A model generated the notes under the pieces. It had not been told where the DNA came from. It did no database searches and saw only the letters and a program-made list of their open reading frames with translations. 64,000 nucleotides of DNA, taken from Bacillus sp. REN16 (GTDB lineage: Bacteria > Bacillota > Bacilli > Bacillales > Bacillaceae_L). Below are positions 24,703 to 33,651 of the stretch, in pieces. Both the position numbers and the translations under genes were made by a program. Numbering within the stretch: the first letter of the stretch is position 1; the number at the start of each line of letters is the position of its first letter. The stretch spans positions 163,844 to 227,843 of the forward strand of contig NZ_JAJFZK010000008.1 in the NCBI RefSeq assembly GCF_020731355.1, in the 5' to 3' direction.

Positions 24703-27117
24703 TTGTATTGGTTCCATATTTTAATCATGCTGCCATTTATCTTTGCCGTGTTTGTTCCTATATTATATAAATTTATTCCACGTATTCATACGGGCTGGTT
24801 CGTTCTCTTCGTGCCACTTCTGATATTTTCTTACCTTATAACATATATTCCCAATATTGCAAACGGGAATACCATCATCTCAAGTTTACCTTGGATGCCT
24901 TCCTATAATATCAACTTTACAACCTATATCGATGGTTTAAGTTTAATTTTTGGTTTGTTAATATCTGGTATTGGTGCATTAGTCATCTTATATTCCATTT
25001 TTTACTTATCAAAAGAACGTGAAGAACTTCATAACTTTTACGTTTATTTACTGATGTTTATGGGTGCGATGCTTGGTTTAGTGTTCTCCGATAATATATT
25101 TGTATTATATGTATTCTGGGAAATGACGAGCGTGTCATCCTTCTTATTAATTGCTTATTGGTATGAGCGTGAAAAGTCACGATATGGTGCACAGAAGTCG
25201 ATGTTAATTACGATTTTTGGCGGATTGGCGATGCTTGCTGGACTCATTATGATTGCGAGCAGTTCAGGAACATACAGTATTCGTGAAATGATATTGAATG
25301 TTGAGTCGATTTACTCAAGTGAATTATTCATACCGGCAATGGTATTAATCCTGCTTGGTGCTTTTACAAAATCAGCTCAATTTCCGTTTAGCATTTGGTT
25401 GCCAGATGCGATGGAAGCACCAACACCGATCAGTGCGTACTTGCACTCAGCCACAATGGTAAAGGCGGGCATCTATTTAGTTGCGCGATTAACTCCTGTA
25501 TTTGGCGGCTCCAGTGTCTGGTTTTGGCTTGTTACGGGTGTCGGATTAATCACCTTGCTTTATGGATCAGTCAATGCGGTACGTCAGACAGATTTAAAAG
25601 CGTTATTAGCATATTCGACAATCAGTCAATTGGGTTTGATAATGAGTCTTTTAGGTCTTGGCTCTGCTGCAATGTATTTCGGATTGGGAGACGAAACCGT
25701 GATTTATGGGACGGCTACCTTTGCTGCTATTTTTCATTTAGTGAACCATTCAACCTTTAAGGGAAGCCTTTTTATGGTAGTTGGGATCATTGACCATGAG
25801 ACGGGGACTCGTGATATTCGAAGACTTGGTGGGCTGATGCAGCTTATGCCTATTTCCTTTACGCTTACGGTGATTGGTGGCTTTTCAATGGCAGGCTTAC
25901 CTCCATTTAATGGTTTCCTAAGTAAGGAAATGTTTTTTGCTGCGGTAAATCATGTTGCAAAAATGGATTTTTTCCATATGGGGACAATTGGGATACTCAT
26001 TCCTATAGTCGCATGGATTGCAAGTGTATTTACATTCATCTATTGCATGATTCTTGTATTTAAAACGTTTAGAGGGAAAAATAAGCTTGATAAAACCCGA
26101 GTAGTCCATGAAGCACCATTAGGAATGCTGATTTCACCAATTATTTTAGGTTCACTTGTCATTCTTGGTTTCTTTTTCCCGAATCTACTTTCGAATTATT
26201 TATTAAAGCCGGCATTGACTTCCATATTACCAGTGCTCTCTGAGGCAGAAGTACTGGAACTCAACATAGAAGCTTGGCATGGTTTTTTAAGTCCAGAACT
26301 ATGGATGACAATTGGCGTAGTTGTTCTCGGGACGATTCTTTATGTCAATCTTAGAAAATGGTACCGAATGTATAATTCCTATCCACAGTCACTGACGATT
26401 AACAATCTTTATAATCTTGGATTAGATAAAATGGAGAATCTTTCTGGTTCAATCACCAATTTTTATATGACAGGTTTCATTCGGGATTATTTAGTTTATA
26501 TTTTTGGCTTCATGATCATAGTTGTCGGAGGGTCGATCTGGTTATTTGATGGAGTTTCCTTTGATTCCTCAAACGATAATCCGGTGACACTATTTGAAAT
26601 AGCGATTATGATCGCTACGGTTGTTTCAGCGGTTTCTGTGTTATTTTCAAAAACGAGAGTTACTTCCATCGTCGCGGTGGGGGCACTTGGATTTTTAATT
26701 GCGTTCTTCTTTGTATTGTTCCGTGCACCTGATTTGGCTTTGACCCAACTTGTTGTGGAAACTGTGACGACTGCTCTGTTCTTGTTATGTTTTTATCACT
26801 TGCCACAATTTCACAAGGAAATAACAAGAATCCCATTTAAGCTAACAAATGCGATTATCTCCATCGGGGCGGGAGCGGTAGTAACGATAGTGGCTTTATC
26901 TGTGAATGGAAATCGACTGTTTGATTCCATTTCCAGCTACTATGAAAATGCTTATGAGCTTGCAGGTGCAAAAAATATCGTCAATTCAATCCTTGTTGAT
27001 TTTCGTGGGATTGATACGATGCTCGAGATTCTTGTGTTAACTATTGCGGGTCTTGGTGTTTATTCATTAATCAAGCTGCGTTTAGCAAAGGAGGGATCAG
27101 ATGAAGGAGCCGAATGA
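24703..27117 (+). CDS. mrpA: Na+/H+ antiporter subunit A
   Basis: 804 residues, close to B. subtilis MrpA. Very hydrophobic; the first two thirds resemble complex I NuoL (FVLYVFWEMTSVSSFLLIAYWYE, LPDAMEAPTPISAYLHSATMVKAGIYL, LLAYSTISQLGLIMS), the last third adds the MrpA-specific region with FVLFRAPDLALTQLVVETVT. TTG start eight bases after AAGGAGGGG. It is the first gene of the seven-gene mrp operon, which makes a multi-subunit sodium/proton exchanger needed for sodium and alkali tolerance. Confidence 0.95.
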   Translation: MYWFHILIMLPFIFAVFVPILYKFIPRIHTGWFVLFVPLLIFSYLITYIPNIANGNTIISSLPWMPSYNINFTTYIDGLSLIFGLLISGIGALVILYSIFYLSKEREELHNFYVYLLMFMGAMLGLVFSDNIFVLYVFWEMTSVSSFLLIAYWYEREKSRYGAQKSMLITIFGGLAMLAGLIMIASSSGTYSIREMILNVESIYSSELFIPAMVLILLGAFTKSAQFPFSIWLPDAMEAPTPISAYLHSATMVKAGIYLVARLTPVFGGSSVWFWLVTGVGLITLLYGSVNAVRQTDLKALLAYSTISQLGLIMSLLGLGSAAMYFGLGDETVIYGTATFAAIFHLVNHSTFKGSLFMVVGIIDHETGTRDIRRLGGLMQLMPISFTLTVIGGFSMAGLPPFNGFLSKEMFFAAVNHVAKMDFFHMGTIGILIPIVAWIASVFTFIYCMILVFKTFRGKNKLDKTRVVHEAPLGMLISPIILGSLVILGFFFPNLLSNYLLKPALTSILPVLSEAEVLELNIEAWHGFLSPELWMTIGVVVLGTILYVNLRKWYRMYNSYPQSLTINNLYNLGLDKMENLSGSITNFYMTGFIRDYLVYIFGFMIIVVGGSIWLFDGVSFDSSNDNPVTLFEIAIMIATVVSAVSVLFSKTRVTSIVAVGALGFLIAFFFVLFRAPDLALTQLVVETVTTALFLLCFYHLPQFHKEITRIPFKLTNAIISIGAGAVVTIVALSVNGNRLFDSISSYYENAYELAGAKNIVNSILVDFRGIDTMLEILVLTIAGLGVYSLIKLRLAKEGSDEGAE

Positions 27118-27526
27118 TGTCATTATCCGCAGTGTAACGAAGGTTGCCGTAATTATCATTTTTACATTTGCAATCAACCTGTTTATTTCGGGTCACCACC
27201 ATCCGGGCGGAGGTTTCATTGGAGGCTTAACCTTTTCGGCTGGATTGGTTCTTCTGTTCCTCACCTATGATATTGAAACGGTTCGTAAAAATCTGCCCCT
27301 CGATTTTAAAGTGGTTGCGGCAATTGGGGTATTGATCGCAGTAGGGACTGGGTTTGGAAGCATGCTTTTTGGTGCACCATTTTTAACACAAACCTATGGA
27401 TATATTGAGCTTCCTGTTTTCGGGGAAACAGAGATTGCTTCAGCTGTTTTATTTGACGTAGGTGTCGCCTTGGCAGTCATTGGAACATCCCTCACAATTA
27501 TTATGAGTATAGGGGATGATCGATAA
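27101..27526 (+). CDS. mrpB: Na+/H+ antiporter subunit B
   Basis: 141 residues, four helices; HHHPGGGFIGGL at about residues 33-44 is the MrpB hallmark. Overlaps mrpA by 17 bases and the mrpC start by one base, which indicates tight translational coupling. Confidence 0.93.
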   Translation: MKEPNDVIIRSVTKVAVIIIFTFAINLFISGHHHPGGGFIGGLTFSAGLVLLFLTYDIETVRKNLPLDFKVVAAIGVLIAVGTGFGSMLFGAPFLTQTYGYIELPVFGETEIASAVLFDVGVALAVIGTSLTIIMSIGDDR

Positions 27527-27864
27527 TGGAAACTTTAATGTCTATTCTAGTAGGAATCTTATTTTCAATCGGGATTTATCTGATCTTAACGAAAACTCTA
27601 TTACGAATCATTTTAGGAACCTCTATACTCGGTCATGGTGTGAACTTACTCATTATCACAATGGGTGGACTTGAAAAAGGTGGACCACCCTTACTGGGAA
27701 TAAAGGGATTATCCTATGTTGATTCATTGCCGCAGGCACTTCTTTTAACAGCAATAGTTATTAATTTTGCTACAACAGCATTATTTTTAGTGCTAAGTTA
27801 CCGTGCATACAAGGTGTTAGGCACGGACGATACGAGAAGCTTGAGAGGTAAAAGCGATGGGTAA
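27526..27864 (+). CDS. mrpC: Na+/H+ antiporter subunit C
   Basis: 112 residues, three helices, NuoK-like: GIYLILTKTLLRIILGTSILGHGVNLL and DSLPQALLLTAIVINFATTA. Overlaps mrpB by one base and mrpD by eight. Confidence 0.93.
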   Translation: METLMSILVGILFSIGIYLILTKTLLRIILGTSILGHGVNLLIITMGGLEKGGPPLLGIKGLSYVDSLPQALLLTAIVINFATTALFLVLSYRAYKVLGTDDTRSLRGKSDG

Positions 27865-29344
27865 TTTAGTCATTTTTCCAATCATCATTCCCGTTATTAT
27901 TGGGATGATCTTGGTTATTTTTCGAAATAAAATTACGCTGCACAGGGTGCTTAGTCTTGTTGCAGTAGTGAGTATATTTATCATTTCTTTGGTGCTCATG
28001 CATCGAAATAAAATAGAAGGCATTCAGGTCCTACAATTAGGTGGCTGGGACGCACCATTTGGTATAAGTATGGTTGCAGATATGTTAGCTGTAATCTTGG
28101 TTATGGTTACTAGCCTTGTAGCATTTTGTTGTCTAGTCTATGCCTTTAGAACAATTGGGAGGGAAAGGGAATCATTTTATTTTTATCCGCTCTTTTTATT
28201 TTTAATAACAGGTGTGAATGGTTCCTTCTTGACAGGTGATATTTTTAACTTGTTTGTTTGTTTTGAGGTCATGCTAGTTTCCTCATATGTCTTGATATCG
28301 TTAGGCGGGACGAAAATCCAACTTCGCGAATCGATTACGTATATTTTAGTGAACCTGATTTCGTCATTTTTATTTTTAGTGGCAGTTGCCTATTTATATG
28401 CGATGACAGGTACATTGAATATGGCTCATCTTTCTGTTCGCATTGCTGAAGTTGGCCAAGATGGCGTCATGACGACAGTAGCAATCCTCTTTTTAATCGT
28501 ATTTAGTTTAAAAGCAGGTCTGTTTCTGTTCTTTTGGCTGCCTGGCTCATACAGTGCTCCTCCAACAGCAATTGCGGCCATTTTTGCAGCACTTTTAACT
28601 AAGGTTGGAATTTATTCGATTATGAGAGTGTTCACGCTCATTTTTTACCATGAGCCAGAGGTGACGCATTTATTAATCGGCATATTAGCAGCTGTTACGA
28701 TGTTGCTTGGAGCGTTTGGTGCGGTAGCTTATTGGGATATTAAAAAAATCATTACCTACAATGTGGTAGTAGGGGTTGGATTTATTTTAGCTGGGGTAGC
28801 TTCACTTACGGCTGAAGGGATTACGGGTTCTATCTATTATTTAATCCACGATATGATTGTGAAAGCACTTATCTTTCTTTTAGGCGGAACGCTTATTTAT
28901 TTTACTGGAACGAGTAATTTAAAAGAATTCAGTGGGGTTATGCGACTTCAGCCAAAATTCGGCTGGATGTTTTTCATCGCAGCTTTGTCGCTTTCAGGAA
29001 TTCCCCCTTTAAGCGGGTTCTTAGGAAAAATATTTATCACAGAGGGCACATTTGCCTCCGGTTATTTTTGGCTTGGAGGAATCGGCTTGTTAACTAGCTT
29101 GATGGTGCTGTACTCAATTATGAAAATCTTTATGAACGGTTTTTGGGGTCACACAGACGTACCTGAAGAAAGTGAATCCAAATCATTAAAAGGTATGTTA
29201 CTGCCAATGGGGATTCTTACAGCTATGACAATTACGCTTGGAGTAGGGGCACAAGGGATTAGCGAGTATGTTGATCTTGCTGTTGATGCCATTATGAATC
29301 CAAGCATCTATGTTGATGCAGTTTTAGGTGCTTTTACGGAGTAG
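27857..29344 (+). CDS. mrpD: Na+/H+ antiporter subunit D
   Basis: 495 residues, about 14 helices, NuoM/NuoN-like proton-channel subunit: FNLFVCFEVMLVSSYVLI, LFFWLPGSYSAPPTAIAAIFAALLTKVGIY split over two helices, and LIHDMIVKALIFLLGG. With MrpA it carries the proton pathway of the complex. Confidence 0.94.
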   Translation: MGNLVIFPIIIPVIIGMILVIFRNKITLHRVLSLVAVVSIFIISLVLMHRNKIEGIQVLQLGGWDAPFGISMVADMLAVILVMVTSLVAFCCLVYAFRTIGRERESFYFYPLFLFLITGVNGSFLTGDIFNLFVCFEVMLVSSYVLISLGGTKIQLRESITYILVNLISSFLFLVAVAYLYAMTGTLNMAHLSVRIAEVGQDGVMTTVAILFLIVFSLKAGLFLFFWLPGSYSAPPTAIAAIFAALLTKVGIYSIMRVFTLIFYHEPEVTHLLIGILAAVTMLLGAFGAVAYWDIKKIITYNVVVGVGFILAGVASLTAEGITGSIYYLIHDMIVKALIFLLGGTLIYFTGTSNLKEFSGVMRLQPKFGWMFFIAALSLSGIPPLSGFLGKIFITEGTFASGYFWLGGIGLLTSLMVLYSIMKIFMNGFWGHTDVPEESESKSLKGMLLPMGILTAMTITLGVGAQGISEYVDLAVDAIMNPSIYVDAVLGAFTE

Positions 29345-29400
29345 GGTGTTAGAGGCGGCGGGTGCGTTGCTGCATTCTATATAGGAAAGGGGTGGTATCA

Positions 29401-29877
29401 ATGCCCATGCAGGTTCTTATCAATTTGCTGATCGGTTTTATTTGGATGTTTCTTCAAGATAGTTGGACCGTTCTCACCTTTTTTAGTGGTTATTTATTTG
29501 GTTTAATCGTGCTATTTATATTGCGCAGGTATTTTCCGCACCAATTTTATGTAGTGACTTTACTTGCAATTGTAAAGTTATTCCTTGTCTTTATCCATGA
29601 GCTATTTACTTCAAGTGTATTAGTTGTAAAACAGGTTATGCGACCTACGATTAACATAACTCCGGGCATTTTCACCCTAGAAACGGAGCTGGAAGGGGAT
29701 TTGGAAATAACCTTACTTGCGATGTTATTAACATTAACTCCTGGTTCGGTTGTAGTTGAAGTTTCACACGATGAGAAAAAGTTTTATATCCATGCCATGG
29801 ATATTCCTGAATCAAGTGATGCTGTCATACGCTCGACAGCAAAATTTGAAAAGGCGATAAAGAGGGTGACGCGTTAA
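29401..29877 (+). CDS. mrpE: Na+/H+ antiporter subunit E
   Basis: 158 residues from ATG 29401, the length of B. subtilis MrpE, with AAAGGGGTGG before it; an upstream in-frame start at 29362 lacks a ribosome site. Two N-terminal helices and a soluble end containing TLTPGSVVVEV, the family signature. Confidence 0.92.
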   Translation: MPMQVLINLLIGFIWMFLQDSWTVLTFFSGYLFGLIVLFILRRYFPHQFYVVTLLAIVKLFLVFIHELFTSSVLVVKQVMRPTINITPGIFTLETELEGDLEITLLAMLLTLTPGSVVVEVSHDEKKFYIHAMDIPESSDAVIRSTAKFEKAIKRVTR

Positions 29878-30164
29878 TGATCAAAACAATTTTAATCATT
29901 TCAATGGTTTTTCTTACATTTGCCATTTTTGCAACGATTTATCGCTTAGTGAAGGGGCCATCAGCTTCTGACCGAATACAAGCACTAGATGTACTAGGGA
30001 TCAATATTATTTCAGGTGTAGCTATTTTTTCTGTGTTTTTAAAGAATAGCGGATTTTTTGAAGTCATTTTGTTAATTGGAATCCTTTCCTTTATCGGAAC
30101 GATTGCCTTTGCAAGATTTATGGAAATAGGTGTTGTCATTGAGCGACGTAAACAATCCGATTGA
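29877..30164 (+). CDS. mrpF: Na+/H+ antiporter subunit F
   Basis: 95 residues, three helices, with RLVKGPSASDRIQALDVLGIN (MrpF signature, about 23-43). Starts in the TAATG overlap with mrpE. Confidence 0.93.
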   Translation: MIKTILIISMVFLTFAIFATIYRLVKGPSASDRIQALDVLGINIISGVAIFSVFLKNSGFFEVILLIGILSFIGTIAFARFMEIGVVIERRKQSD

Positions 30165-30516
30165 GGTAATAGAAGTCCTTGCAGTCATATCTATTCTGGT
30201 AGGGGCGATCTTCAGTTTTTTAAGTGCTGTTGGATTGATTCGGTTACCTGACATCTATTCTCGCGCCCATGCAGCATCAAAGAGCTCAACGATGGGAGTG
30301 CTGTTTATATTAGTAGGAACGTTTCTATTTTTTATAATGGAAGGTACGTTTAGCATCCGTCTATTTCTAGGAATCTTCTTCGTATTCTTAACAGCTCCCG
30401 TCTCAGCGCACGTCATCATGCGCTCTGCGTACCGCTCCAAAGTTCCGCTTGCTCCAATAAGTGTCCAAGACGATCTAAAGGGGATCATTGAGATTGAAGG
30501 GGAAAGGGAGCAGTAG
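30130..30516 (+). CDS. mrpG: Na+/H+ antiporter subunit G
   Basis: About 128 residues, three helices, with GLIRLPDIYSRAHAASKSSTMG (MrpG signature in part). The start is uncertain: GTG 30130, TTG 30133 or TTG 30139, all overlapping the mrpF end. Last gene of the operon; I see no clear terminator in the next 270 bases. Confidence 0.92.
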   Translation: MLSLSDVNNPIEVIEVLAVISILVGAIFSFLSAVGLIRLPDIYSRAHAASKSSTMGVLFILVGTFLFFIMEGTFSIRLFLGIFFVFLTAPVSAHVIMRSAYRSKVPLAPISVQDDLKGIIEIEGEREQ

Positions 30517-30726
30517 GAGATTACGGGACCGCTGTACTTGGGGACGGCGGGTCAGTAAAGTCCTTCATAAGTTCAGAGGTTGGGCAATTTATTGTTTACT
30601 TAAATATTCTCATTTGGAAATTAATTTCCGTGATTCAGGCTGTTCCTTTCACTTTGGGATCGGCTTTTTTATCGTGGACATCCAATTTTTGTACCAAATC
30701 ACCATTTAGCACACATTATCCTGATT

Positions 30727-30767
30727 CCAGTCATAAACTGTATAAAAGCAGGTCAAATAATGACTGG
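30727..30767 (+). other. Inverted repeat in the ykuK leader
   Basis: CCAGTCAT (30727-30734) and ATGACTGG (30760-30767) form an 8-bp perfect inverted repeat 21 bases before the ykuK ATG, with the ribosome-binding region following. It might be an operator or an mRNA hairpin. Nothing else was found between mrpG and ykuK. Confidence 0.4.
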
Positions 30768-30787
30768 GAAAGTTGTGATGTGAATTT

Positions 30788-31324
30788 ATGAAAAACAATT
30801 CAAACAATCACTACTTATTTAAAAATTTGATGGAAAAACGGATGTCTTTTGAGCGGGTGTTTGAACATATTTTAGATTTCATACGATCAGATCCCAAGGG
30901 CAAGTTTAGGCTCATCATTGGCACAGATTCTCAAGTACATCCAAGGCAGACCACCTTTATTACGGGTGTTGTGATACTTAATGAAGGAAAAGGTGTGTGG
31001 GCTTGTATTCGAAAAGTGGTTGTTCCGAGGAGGATGGAGCATTTGCATGAGCGGATTTCTTATGAATTATCCTTATCGGAGGAAATCGTTTCATTATTTA
31101 CAGAGGAAAAGAAAAATCAACTTATCGATATTGTGCTGCCACATATATACGACGGTGCATCATTCACAATGGAGGGGCATATTGATATTGGGGCAGGGAA
31201 GAGGAACAAAACACGTGAATTTGTGAAAGAAATGGTCACACGAATGGAAGCGATCGGCGTGGAACCAAAAATTAAACCAAATGCATTTGTGGCTTCATGC
31301 TACGCAAACCGTTACACCAAATAA
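30788..31324 (+). CDS. ykuK: YkuK-family RNase H-like protein
   Basis: 178 residues of the DUF458/YkuK family. An RNase H-like fold is suggested by RLIIGTDSQVHP with the conserved Asp (about 47), FITGVVIL, and later EGHIDIGAGKRNKTREFVKEM with further acidic residues. Nuclease activity has been proposed for the family from fold; the physiological role is unknown. It is followed by a small hairpin (31332-31352) and a strong terminator. Confidence 0.85.
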   Translation: MKNNSNNHYLFKNLMEKRMSFERVFEHILDFIRSDPKGKFRLIIGTDSQVHPRQTTFITGVVILNEGKGVWACIRKVVVPRRMEHLHERISYELSLSEEIVSLFTEEKKNQLIDIVLPHIYDGASFTMEGHIDIGAGKRNKTREFVKEMVTRMEAIGVEPKIKPNAFVASCYANRYTK

Positions 31325-31365
31325 ATGTGCCTAAGGTGGCTAGCCCACCTTACCCGGTAAAACGG

Positions 31366-31436
31366 AATCGGTGCCTGGCACCCAGTGAACGAGCAATCTT
31401 AAGCTCTCGCTGGGAATCAGGCACCGATTTTTTTTT
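31366..31436. terminator. Long terminator after ykuK
   Basis: AATCGGTGCCTG pairs with CAGGCACCGATT at the base and CCAG...CTGG further in, followed by nine T residues on the plus strand. It overlaps the end of the convergent yvbH gene. Confidence 0.85.
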
Positions 31437-32049
31437 AGTTATTTATATACTTTTCAAATACTTCTCCAAAGTCTTTTCTATGATACTGATCGCGTGCTGA
31501 GGATAGCCAGGAGAATCCGTATTCTGTTAGTTGCTTGTATTCGTCAGAAAGCTTGATTTCTGCCGGTCTTGAATTATGCAATACAGTTACGGCTTTATCT
31601 AGGCTATTGACTGCTATATCATACATCACGTTATTTTCATGGATAACTTCAGAAATATAAACAAGTGCTTTATATAAATCATTTAGTTTTTCAAGCTGTT
31701 TTTTATCTACATCAATACTAAAGGCTTGGTTACCTAGATTGAATTTAATCTCGATATCTAAGTCAACTCTGCCAGCAGTTTCAAGAAATACATTTGTGAT
31801 TTTATGCTGTGAATATGGGTATCGTTTTAACATCCTTTTCGAAGAAACGGCATTGGCACCATCAACATGGATGAATGCAATATTTGTGAAACAATACTCA
31901 TCTGCCTTCGTTTTAATTAAAAAGTAAATCTTCTCATTATCCTCATGACGTATGTAATCGTCCGCGTCCGTTTTGTCATAGTCCTCTGGGCCAATAATTT
32001 TTCCAATGTCCGATAAACCTAATGCATCTGCAGCGAATTTTTTTAACAT
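31435..32049 (-). CDS. yvbH: YvbH-family protein with bacterial PH domain
   Basis: 204 residues. The N-terminal two thirds form a bacterial pleckstrin-homology-like domain (DUF1696) with AADALGLSDIGKIIGPEDYDK, YFLIKTKADEYCFTN and ETAGRVDLDIEIKFNLG; the C-terminus (about 150-200) is the helical YvbH oligomerisation region ending in KDFGEVFEKYI. Soluble, function unknown. Close in sequence to B. subtilis YvbH. Confidence 0.85.
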   Translation of the reverse strand: MLKKFAADALGLSDIGKIIGPEDYDKTDADDYIRHEDNEKIYFLIKTKADEYCFTNIAFIHVDGANAVSSKRMLKRYPYSQHKITNVFLETAGRVDLDIEIKFNLGNQAFSIDVDKKQLEKLNDLYKALVYISEVIHENNVMYDIAVNSLDKAVTVLHNSRPAEIKLSDEYKQLTEYGFSWLSSARDQYHRKDFGEVFEKYINN

Positions 32050-32189
32050 GATAGCATCCCCTCCATTAAAACTTTAACTCCGACTTCATTATATCGCGTT
32101 TGCTGGGTGAATATAACCAGAAATTCACAAAAACACTCCACTTGTATGATGACCATTTAAGCCATAGTGCTTCATTTTTTGTCACCTAA

Positions 32190-32471
32190 AGAAATGACAA
32201 CCCAGCTAAAGTTAATCAAAACGTGGTATGTGGAACGGGCGAAGGCAAAGTTGAGGAAATTCTCACACAGGCAATCCGACAAGGGTATGAAGGATTCCTG
32301 ACCCTTGAACCGCATCTAGTCATGTTTGATTCTCTAAAGGATCATGAACTTGAAGATGCCGCAAATGTGATAAAAGATAACAAAGGTTTAGATGGTAAAG
32401 GAGCTTATCAGCTTCAATACGAGGCACTGCTAGAAATTCTTGAAAAAGTAGAAATGAAAGTCGAAAAATGA
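32190..32471 (+). pseudogene. C-terminal fragment of a sugar phosphate isomerase/epimerase
   Basis: The open frame after the stop at 32187 encodes NPAKVNQNVVCGTGEGKVEEIL and GYEGFLTLEPHL, the last strands of a xylose-isomerase-like TIM barrel (GEG and EPH are the family's terminal motifs). The N-terminal two thirds are missing; no ribosome site precedes the remnant. Decayed gene with an intact downstream terminator. Confidence 0.75.
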
Positions 32472-32475
32472 AAGA

Positions 32476-32511
32476 AATAGCTCAGCCTATATATGGTTGA
32501 GCTATTCTTTC
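32476..32511. terminator. Hairpin terminator between isomerase remnant and germination operon
   Basis: AATAGCTCAGCC pairs with GGTTGAGCTATT (G-T pairs) and is followed by CTTT on the plus strand and TTTCTTTC on the minus strand, so it may serve both sides. Confidence 0.7.
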
Positions 32512-32527
32512 AATAAGTATCAGGAAA

Positions 32528-33631
32528 TCAGGCTTTCCTTTGTGACTTAATCAAATTCCGAATAACACTTATCAAAAAAATCAATGGAATGTATCCATAT
32601 ATGAATAAGGTGCCACTATACTTCACGATTTTTCTAATTAACTGGGTGTAGTACAAATCGATTAGGAAACTATTGGTATACAAATAAAGGGCGAGCAAAA
32701 AGAGTAGGATGTATGTCGGTTTTATTTTAGGAAGTGTAAATTTAATGGACCTCACAGCAGACCAAAGATAAATACAAATGACCGGCATAATCACTAAAAG
32801 CCATGTAAAGATAAATATAAATTCAAAGCGCTCCAAAAACGAGAATTCAATAATCTTAATCATCGTTAAGGTTGGCCATGTTAAATGCTGAAGTTTGCCT
32901 TCGGTAAAGAACATGAACGTGACGATGGTTATTACTGTATACATGATCGTTGTAAGGAATAAAGCAAAATGCCCCCATTTACTCGCCTTTTTTCCGTTCT
33001 TTAAGAAGGGGAAATAAATAAGTGCTGTTTCAAATCCTAGGAATAAAGGTACAGATTCTTTAGTGGAAATATAGTGCTCTTTTAACCCATATTTAAAGGG
33101 TGGTAAAAGGTAAGATATTTCGAGATATTGTATTAAATACAATAAGGAAAGTAACAAGAAAGAAGGTATAACCACACCCCAAAAGGCAACCCCGGTAATG
33201 CACCTAAATCCGCCTGCGACAAGATAAAAAATGAGAATACATAGAACCAATGCATATTCCCAGCTAGCTATTCCATCAAATACCCAAACTTGGAGAGCAT
33301 CGATATATGAATATAAAACAGATACGCCAGCTACAGAAAAATAGCAAGCCAATAATATATTCAATGCCCCCCCGAAAAATTTGCCGAATATATCCTTGTG
33401 TAATGAAAGAATATCGCCGGCGGTAGATTGTTTTATGATATATAACATCATGAAAAAGATAAGGTGTGTACTTAAACCTACTACGAACACGGATAACCAT
33501 GCATCATAGCCGGCTCCTTGGGCGATAGATCTTTGATATTTTAAAAGGGTTATTCCAGTTTGGGAACCATGAAATAAAAAGAATAGGAAAAAGGGTGATA
33601 CTAATTTATTTTCGCTCATTTTACTATTCAT
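32528..33631 (-). CDS. Spore germination permease, GerAB family
   Basis: 367 residues, ten helices, of the GerAB/amino-acid-permease superfamily: LFHGSQTGITLLKYQRSIAQGAG split across the first helix and loop, FLGFETALIYFPFLKN in the middle. It is the B subunit of a nutrient germinant receptor in the spore inner membrane and is thought to bind the germinant. Third gene of an A-C-B operon, 20 bases after the C subunit gene. Confidence 0.9.
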   Translation of the reverse strand: MNSKMSENKLVSPFFLFFLFHGSQTGITLLKYQRSIAQGAGYDAWLSVFVVGLSTHLIFFMMLYIIKQSTAGDILSLHKDIFGKFFGGALNILLACYFSVAGVSVLYSYIDALQVWVFDGIASWEYALVLCILIFYLVAGGFRCITGVAFWGVVIPSFLLLSLLYLIQYLEISYLLPPFKYGLKEHYISTKESVPLFLGFETALIYFPFLKNGKKASKWGHFALFLTTIMYTVITIVTFMFFTEGKLQHLTWPTLTMIKIIEFSFLERFEFIFIFTWLLVIMPVICIYLWSAVRSIKFTLPKIKPTYILLFLLALYLYTNSFLIDLYYTQLIRKIVKYSGTLFIYGYIPLIFLISVIRNLIKSQRKA

Positions 33632-33651
33632 AATGGACCATCCTAGTCTAG

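Noticed and set aside
30488..30709. 73-codon frame after mrpG
   Set aside because: Overlaps mrpG in another frame, lacks a ribosome site and has an unlikely composition.
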